Positions 34,364-38,599 of a stretch of 38,599 nucleotides of DNA are shown piece by piece. Where the stretch lies: NCBI GenBank assembly GCA_013138865.1, contig WTBY01000060.1, positions 1-38,599 of the forward strand, given 5' to 3'. The position numbers and the translations under genes were made by a program. Under the pieces are notes generated by a model that ran no database searches, was not told where the DNA came from, and was given only the letters and a program-made list of their open reading frames with translations. Numbering within the stretch: position 1 is the first letter of the stretch; every line of letters starts with the position of its first letter. The DNA comes from Helicobacteraceae bacterium. Lineage in GTDB: Bacteria > Campylobacterota > Campylobacteria > Campylobacterales > Sulfurimonadaceae.

Positions 34364-34392
34364 ATACCAATACTCTTTTGAGCTATTGGTAT
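34364..34392 (+). terminator. Hairpin between the 112-aa gene and the GNAT gene
   Basis: ATACCAATA (34364-34372) pairs with TATTGGTAT (34384-34392), continued inward by CTC/GAG with a TTTT loop and one bulged C. No U-run follows, so it may be a transcript-end stabiliser or an attenuator before the GNAT gene instead of a classical terminator. Confidence 0.4.
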
Positions 34393-34413
34393 GCAGTTCA
34401 AGATGAATTAAAT

Positions 34414-35169
34414 ATGAAAAATAGCTCCTTAAATATTGCTACTTTAAAACTAGACCAATTACCTTTACTATTTCAATATGCTGCATTAGAAAATTGGATT
34501 GTAGAAGAGGAACATTTAAAGTGCCAATTTAAAAATTATGCTGAAGACTTTTTTGTTGCATACTTAAATAGTGATATAGTAGGTTTTGTCATAGCCTTAA
34601 AACAGAGTGAAAATTTTGGTTTTATTAGTACTCTTTTAGTTTTAAAAGAGTTTAGATCGTGCGGTTTTGGAGCTAAACTTTTAGATCATGCACTCAAATA
34701 TTTAGATGGTTTTCAAATAGCCCTGAATAGTACCCAGAGCAGTGAAAAACTTTACCAAAGAGTGGGTTTTAAAACTTATTTTCAACTTACCACTTACCAA
34801 TATACAGTAACTAGAAAAATAGTAAAAAAGAGTTCGCTTAACAGTAACAGTAATTATCAGATCTCGAAAACAAATAACTATTTAACATGTCTAGTAAAAA
34901 ACAGATCTATTAATTACAGATCTATTAACCACAACAGTTCAGCATTTGCTTTCTCGTCTATCTATGCAGATGGTTACAAAATAACACTAAATACGCAGAA
35001 TTTAGATGAGTTGTTTACTCTATTTAACGACCTAACAAAAGAGTTTAGTATAGGAACAAAAATTTACATAGAGACTATGCCATTAAATAGTACTTTATTA
35101 GAACTAGTAAACCAACTAAATATGAGCTTTTACTCTGAGTTTAACAGGATGTATAACACTACATTTTAA
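34414..35169 (+). CDS. GNAT-family acetyltransferase with an extra C-terminal domain
   Basis: A 251-aa protein. Residues about 15-120 carry a GNAT fold: DFFVAYLNSDIVGFVIALKQ, then the acetyl-CoA loop region STLLVLKEFRSCGFGAKLLDHALKYL (with a weak R-x2-G-x-G/A pattern), and SSEKLYQRVGFKTY. The remaining 130 residues are Asn/Ser-rich and of unknown type; a 13-bp direct repeat (34901 and 34916) encodes RSIN twice. The start at 34414 is preferred; a TTG at 34378 lies within the hairpin. The substrate is unknown. Confidence 0.75.
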   Translation: MKNSSLNIATLKLDQLPLLFQYAALENWIVEEEHLKCQFKNYAEDFFVAYLNSDIVGFVIALKQSENFGFISTLLVLKEFRSCGFGAKLLDHALKYLDGFQIALNSTQSSEKLYQRVGFKTYFQLTTYQYTVTRKIVKKSSLNSNSNYQISKTNNYLTCLVKNRSINYRSINHNSSAFAFSSIYADGYKITLNTQNLDELFTLFNDLTKEFSIGTKIYIETMPLNSTLLELVNQLNMSFYSEFNRMYNTTF

Positions 35170-35175
35170 AATAAT

Positions 35176-35352
35176 TTACTTTTTAGCAAATATTTTTTCT
35201 TCAAACAATTCGCAAGGTAATCCGCTATTTTTTTGTACTTCCATTGAAGGAATTCTTGGTGATTTAAAACCAAAAGCTCTACACCCATGTGGATGCTGAG
35301 CTTCCCATGTAACATAGTAGTGGACACATTTTTTACAGTTTATTCTTTTCAT
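35176..35352 (-). CDS. Small Cys-rich protein (58 aa)
   Basis: A complete 58-codon frame on the minus strand. The protein begins MKRINCKKCVHYYVTWE, then has HPHGCRAFGFKSPRIPS and GLPCELFEEK: four Cys (6, 9, 24, 47) plus His residues in a pattern that fits a small zinc-binding or Fe-S protein. I believe similar short proteins with CxxCxHYYxTWxxxxPxGC occur in other proteobacteria, without known function. The stop lies 7 bp from the GNAT gene's stop (convergent). A TAAAAT on the minus strand ends 6 nt before the ATG and no Shine-Dalgarno is seen. Confidence 0.75.
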   Translation of the reverse strand: MKRINCKKCVHYYVTWEAQHPHGCRAFGFKSPRIPSMEVQKNSGLPCELFEEKIFAKK

Positions 35353-35411
35353 AAGGGTATTTTACAAAAAATAAGCTAAAATAGAGTATTAATTTTACCA
35401 AAGAGATGTTT

Positions 35412-36902
35412 ATGCCTAATGAGTTGCTAATTCAAGAAACACAAAAACAATTAGAAAATACTTTACCTTATGACTACTATGCACTAGACTTTACAAAAGA
35501 TAGTTACCAAGAGTTACTTCACTCACTTCAAAATAGACTTGATCGCACAATTGCTTTAGATGATATTATAGTAGTGAGAACAACTATTCAGTCCTACTTT
35601 CAAGAACATTTTCAAGACGTAACAGTAAACCTTATAAGTGATGAGTTTCAACTAGTTAAATATTTTATAGACCCAACTTTTAGTGAAAAGATGGATAGAG
35701 AAGCTCATAAAGTTAGAATGGAGCTCTATTTAGCTGCTAGAAATGAAACTAAATATAAAGAGATACCACTTATGTGGGTACTACCAGAAGAGATCAACCA
35801 AAAGTCTCTTAACGTATGGCAGAAACTATGTGCTAATAGTGAGGATGCAAAAACAAACCTTAGAGATGAAGTAAACCTAGTGTTCAAACTTCAAGATCGA
35901 GATATAGTTCTGTTTTTTGCTAACAGTATCTATATAAGACTTTACGAAGAGGTACCAAAAGTAACTGATGGTTCTGAGAGACGTTACGGAGGAATAGGAG
36001 AAAAAGTCCTAGATGAGCTATATGTCAAAATGTTCCCACATGGTGCAAAACCAAGGTTTGAAACTATCTTGGAAGATATTTTTGAAGAGAAGCTAGATTT
36101 TAAACATATGAATAATAGAAAATTTGCAAAAATTTTCATTCCTACTTTAACTTCTATAATTGACACTATTTTACTAGAAGAAGAGCTTGACCAAAGTAGT
36201 GAAATGTTCTCTGCTTTTTCTAACTATATTTTGAGAAAATACTTTTTTCACCTACTGCAAAAATGTGCAGAAGAACTCTTAAGTGTAGTTACAATACGAA
36301 ACCCAAGTGCTGAAACATTTATAAAATACTATATAGATAACACCATGATTAATGATTCTGGAAAAAAAGTGACTTATCGTATTATAGATGACAGTAAAAA
36401 AGTCTACCGTTTTGCAGATATCATCTCTCTATTAGGTCAAAGAAGTCAAGTGCAAAAACGTTTAGAACTATATGAGAAAAAGACTCAAGCACATGGCGAT
36501 GAGACAGATGCTAAAATGAAAAAAATTGAAGAAGATACAAAAAAAGAGGAAGATATTCATGAGCTTCTTGCATCTAATAAGAAACGTTTAAAAAACGCAG
36601 AGATTAGAGTAGAAGAGTTAGCGGATAAAAAAAGTTTCTTCTCTAGTAAAGCTCATGATGAAAAAATGGAGTTAGCTAAAAAAGAGTTGGCTATATGTAA
36701 AGATCGAAAACAGTATTTAAGATCATCGCTAACAGCTATAAACAGCCTTCAACTGAGACATGAAGTAGAGCTTGAAAATTGGCATAAAGTTGTTGATAGA
36801 GAGAGTTTAGATTTAAATAAAATAACAGAAGAGTATGAAGTAGAACGTGTAAGATATGAACTTTTAGTTGACGCAGTTGCTAAAGTTTTATCTAAAAGAT
36901 AA
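35412..36902 (+). CDS. Unknown 496-aa protein with C-terminal coiled coil
   Basis: I do not recognise this protein. The N-terminal 330 residues are mixed alpha/beta with no signal peptide or nucleotide-binding motif. From about residue 340 to 470 it is highly charged and heptad-like (KKIEEDTKKEEDIHELLASN and onward), a long coiled coil or helical hairpin, and it ends in a short helical tail. I prefer the ATG at 35412 over the one 6 bp upstream, because AAGAG at 35401-35405 is then correctly spaced. It lies 20 bp before dut and may be co-transcribed with it. A structural or scaffold role is a guess. Confidence 0.75.
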   Translation: MPNELLIQETQKQLENTLPYDYYALDFTKDSYQELLHSLQNRLDRTIALDDIIVVRTTIQSYFQEHFQDVTVNLISDEFQLVKYFIDPTFSEKMDREAHKVRMELYLAARNETKYKEIPLMWVLPEEINQKSLNVWQKLCANSEDAKTNLRDEVNLVFKLQDRDIVLFFANSIYIRLYEEVPKVTDGSERRYGGIGEKVLDELYVKMFPHGAKPRFETILEDIFEEKLDFKHMNNRKFAKIFIPTLTSIIDTILLEEELDQSSEMFSAFSNYILRKYFFHLLQKCAEELLSVVTIRNPSAETFIKYYIDNTMINDSGKKVTYRIIDDSKKVYRFADIISLLGQRSQVQKRLELYEKKTQAHGDETDAKMKKIEEDTKKEEDIHELLASNKKRLKNAEIRVEELADKKSFFSSKAHDEKMELAKKELAICKDRKQYLRSSLTAINSLQLRHEVELENWHKVVDRESLDLNKITEEYEVERVRYELLVDAVAKVLSKR

Positions 36903-36922
36903 AAACTAATCTGGAGATATAG

Positions 36923-37606
36923 ATGTCAAAAATATTAACAATGTTAAAACTACAACAAAAATTAAATGATTCTACAAATGGTGAAAACTGGGAAGCCGGA
37001 ACTACAAAGAATGGTAAAAAAATAGACTGGAAACGCTGTATTTATATGGAATCTGCTGAGATGGTTGATAGTTTTGCATGGAAGCACTGGAAAGCTATTA
37101 CAGCTGATAGTGACTGGGATAACCACAAAATAGAAGTTATTGACGTTTGGCATTTTGTTATGAGTTTAGCACTCCAAGAGTACAAAATGAATAACTTAGG
37201 CTCTATAAAAGATATAGAATTATGGATTGGTAGTAACTCAAACTATAAAAATATTGAAAATGATAATGAAACTTATTCTGATATAGACCCACTTTTAATA
37301 AAAATTGAGGAGCTAATGTTAGACTCATTAACACGTACTAACTTTGATATTAACACTATGCTAGATCACTTTTTTGAGTTAGTAAGTATGAGTGGACTTA
37401 ACTTAGACTCACTATATAGCCTATATGTTGGAAAAAATATATTAAACCAATTTAGACAAGACCATGGTTATAAAGAGGGTACCTACATTAAAGTTTGGAA
37501 TGACAAGGAAGACAACATGGTTATGAAAAGCTTTTGGGAGAAAGACTCAAACCTTACGCCTGAGTCACTATATAACAACTTAGAAGAAGTTTATAAAACT
37601 CTATAG
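36923..37606 (+). CDS. dut: dUTPase, dimeric (MazG-like) type
   Basis: Hydrolyses dUTP to dUMP, keeping uracil out of DNA and feeding dTMP synthesis. This is the all-alpha dimeric form, unrelated to trimeric Dut. The N-terminal LKLQQKLNDSTNGENWEAG, the acidic metal-binding helix MESAEMVDSFAWKHWK, and IEVIDVWHFVMSLAL are the family's motifs; GSIKDIELWIG and QDHGYKEGTYIKVWNDKEDN follow. 227 aa, complete. TGGAGA is the ribosome binding site. Its stop overlaps the stop of the convergent EAL gene by 6 bp. Dimeric dUTPase is usual in Campylobacterota. Confidence 0.95.
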   Translation: MSKILTMLKLQQKLNDSTNGENWEAGTTKNGKKIDWKRCIYMESAEMVDSFAWKHWKAITADSDWDNHKIEVIDVWHFVMSLALQEYKMNNLGSIKDIELWIGSNSNYKNIENDNETYSDIDPLLIKIEELMLDSLTRTNFDINTMLDHFFELVSMSGLNLDSLYSLYVGKNILNQFRQDHGYKEGTYIKVWNDKEDNMVMKSFWEKDSNLTPESLYNNLEEVYKTL

Positions 37607-38474
37607 TAGATCAAATTCAGGTTTACCAAAATAGTAACCCTGATACTCATCTACTCCCATCTCGTATAAAATATCAAAGATCTCTTTAGAACTTACATAC
37701 TCTGCTATAACTTTTATATCTAGCTTTTTTGCAAAATTTATTATTGAACCTACTATGATCTGTGACTTTACACTTGTATCTATATTTTTTATAAAAGAAG
37801 CATCAATTTTTACATATTCAGGATCAAGGTCTATAACATTTGAGAAGTTTGAGTAGCCTGATCCAAAATCATCTATAGCAAATCTTACACCTAAGCTTCT
37901 AAATGTATTTACAAAGTTCATTATTTTTGAGTAGTCTTCATTATTAATATCTTCTAAAATTTCAAACACTACTCTCTCGTAAAGTGCATATTTACTTAGT
38001 TGCTCTTTTAAAAAATTAGTCGTATCTTTGTTGTAAATATCTTGCATATCAATATTTATAGAGAAGTCAACGCTCTTCTTACTCATTTTTATAAATGTTT
38101 TTTCCATTACCATCATTGAGATAGTGCAATACTGGTTAGACTTTGTAGCAACATCTAAAAATTCAAATGGTGCTATAACTTCATCATTATCATTCATAAA
38201 ACGTATTAAAGACTCATATTTTATAATTTTTTGATCTCTATTTACAATAGGTTGAAATTTTGGAAAAAAACGATTTTGAGATAGACCATATTTAATATCT
38301 TTTACAATAGATAAAGTTCTTTTGCTAGCTTCTCTTGTATCTATCTCAGTGTTAAAAAATTGGAATTTTTTATTAGTTGTTTTAGCACTATTTAGTGCTA
38401 TATATGCCTTTTGAATAATATCTGAATCAGATGAAGCAATCCCCATAGTAATATTCAAATGAAGTGCTTCATCA
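37601..38474 (-). pseudogene. GGDEF-EAL protein truncated by an IS3-family element
   Basis: Only the C-terminal part of a cyclic-di-GMP signalling protein remains. The fragment begins with the end of a GGDEF domain (DEALHLNITMGIASS then a KAYIALNSAK helix). A complete EAL phosphodiesterase domain follows: YESLIRF in place of EAL, NIDMQ, FEILED, AIDDFGSGYSNF, VKIDASF, IAEY and YQGYYFGKPEF. Most catalytic residues of the EAL domain are kept. The upstream frame runs into IS sequence at 38475 and meets a stop at 38498-38500. The sensor and most of the GGDEF domain must lie beyond the IS, or be lost. A shortened product from a TTG at 38458 is possible. Confidence 0.85.
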
Positions 38475-38599
38475 TGTAAGCCTCCCCTTAAACCATACTA
38501 GTTCAAACGGAATAATTCATCTCTAAATGATACTTATCTAAATATTCAATAGGGCTTAATTTACCTAAAGTTGAGTGAGGTCTATAATTATTATAGTCA
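38475..38599 (-). mobile_element. Right (transposase 3') end of an IS3-family insertion sequence
   Basis: The element begins at TGTAAGCCTCCCCTTAAACC (38475-38494), which has the TG start and pyrimidine-rich character of an IS3-family terminal inverted repeat. It contains the transposase 3' end 28 bp in, and runs off the window. It has inserted into the GGDEF-EAL gene. The target duplication cannot be read because the other end is not present. Confidence 0.85.
38503..38599 (-). CDS. IS3-family transposase OrfB, C-terminal end (partial)
   Basis: Thirty-one codons are open from the window edge to a TGA at 38505-38503. The protein end reads DYNNYRPHSTLGKLSPIEYL then DKYHLEMNYSV. The YNxxRPHxxLGxLSPxEY pattern is the hallmark end of the DDE (rve) integrase domain of IS3-family OrfB; OrfB cuts and joins the IS ends. 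Only the tail is here. Confidence 0.93.
   Translation of the reverse strand, partial: DYNNYRPHSTLGKLSPIEYLDKYHLEMNYSV

Noticed and set aside
34378-34413. TTG start for the GNAT gene
   Set aside because: It lies in the loop of the hairpin at 34364-34392 and has no ribosome binding site; the ATG at 34414 is more credible.
1-38599. CRISPR arrays, tRNA or rRNA genes and prophage structural genes
   Set aside because: No regularly spaced repeats, cloverleaf sequences, rRNA segments or phage genes were recognised on reading both strands.

Overview
The window is AT-rich chromosomal DNA from a bacterium of the Campylobacterota (formerly Epsilonproteobacteria), most likely Sulfurimonas or a close relative. 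The call rests on gene order: fabZ-lpxA-clpX-mreB-mreC, a UPF0323 lipoprotein next to a glutathionylspermidine-synthase-like gene, dimeric dUTPase, a long QueH, and carB followed by a short YrdC/Sua5-type protein. The genus is inference; no rRNA or other marker is present.

Layout. (1) 1-2904 is accessory DNA that reads as the tail of an integron gene-cassette array. It holds the 3' end of one unknown gene, two attC-like recombination sites and a third, shorter one. Between them lie a two-gene cassette (a 305-aa unknown protein overlapping a RhuM-family protein) and a toxin-antitoxin cassette (Phd/YefM-like and RelE/ParE-like). No integrase lies in the window. (2) 2965-6021 (minus): valS, then a 2[4Fe-4S] ferredoxin. 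(3) 6186-10229 (plus): ndk, yceD, rpmF, plsX, fabH, a HIT protein and pyrF, a lipid, ribosome and nucleotide run. (4) 10226-13077 (minus): lpxK, a DegT/DnrJ-type aminotransferase and nadE. (5) 13112-17741 (plus): a degenerate class II aldolase-like protein, a PpiD/SurA-like chaperone, ftsA and ftsZ. (6) 17762-19064 (minus): a DUF4149 membrane protein and prmC. (7) 19124-22545 (plus): a cyclophilin, a small accessory insert (unknown 184-aa protein, DUF1016/YhcG-type nuclease, possible 26-aa membrane peptide) and queH. (8) 22598-26875: envelope and cell-shape operon fabZ-lpxA-clpX-mreB-mreC. (9) 26956-32847: carB, a YrdC/Sua5-like protein, a membrane protein, a UPF0323 lipoprotein and a glutathionylspermidine-synthase-like enzyme, tightly packed. 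(10) 32863-37606: pyrC (minus), several genes of unknown function, a GNAT protein, a small Cys-rich protein (minus) and dUTPase. (11) 37601-38599: a GGDEF-EAL gene cut by the end of an IS3-family insertion sequence that runs off the window.

Most of the window is ordinary housekeeping DNA. The accessory parts are the cassette array at the left edge, the DUF1016 insert and the IS at the right edge. The strongest candidate for an undescribed system is the 2,054-bp cassette with two overlapping genes, because integron cassettes often carry phage-defence or toxin functions. Three patterns cut across the window: stop codons sitting in AGAG...CTCT hairpins, -10 boxes only 5-8 nt from start codons that lack a Shine-Dalgarno (likely leaderless mRNAs), and an excess of CGATCG that is absent from the accessory segments.
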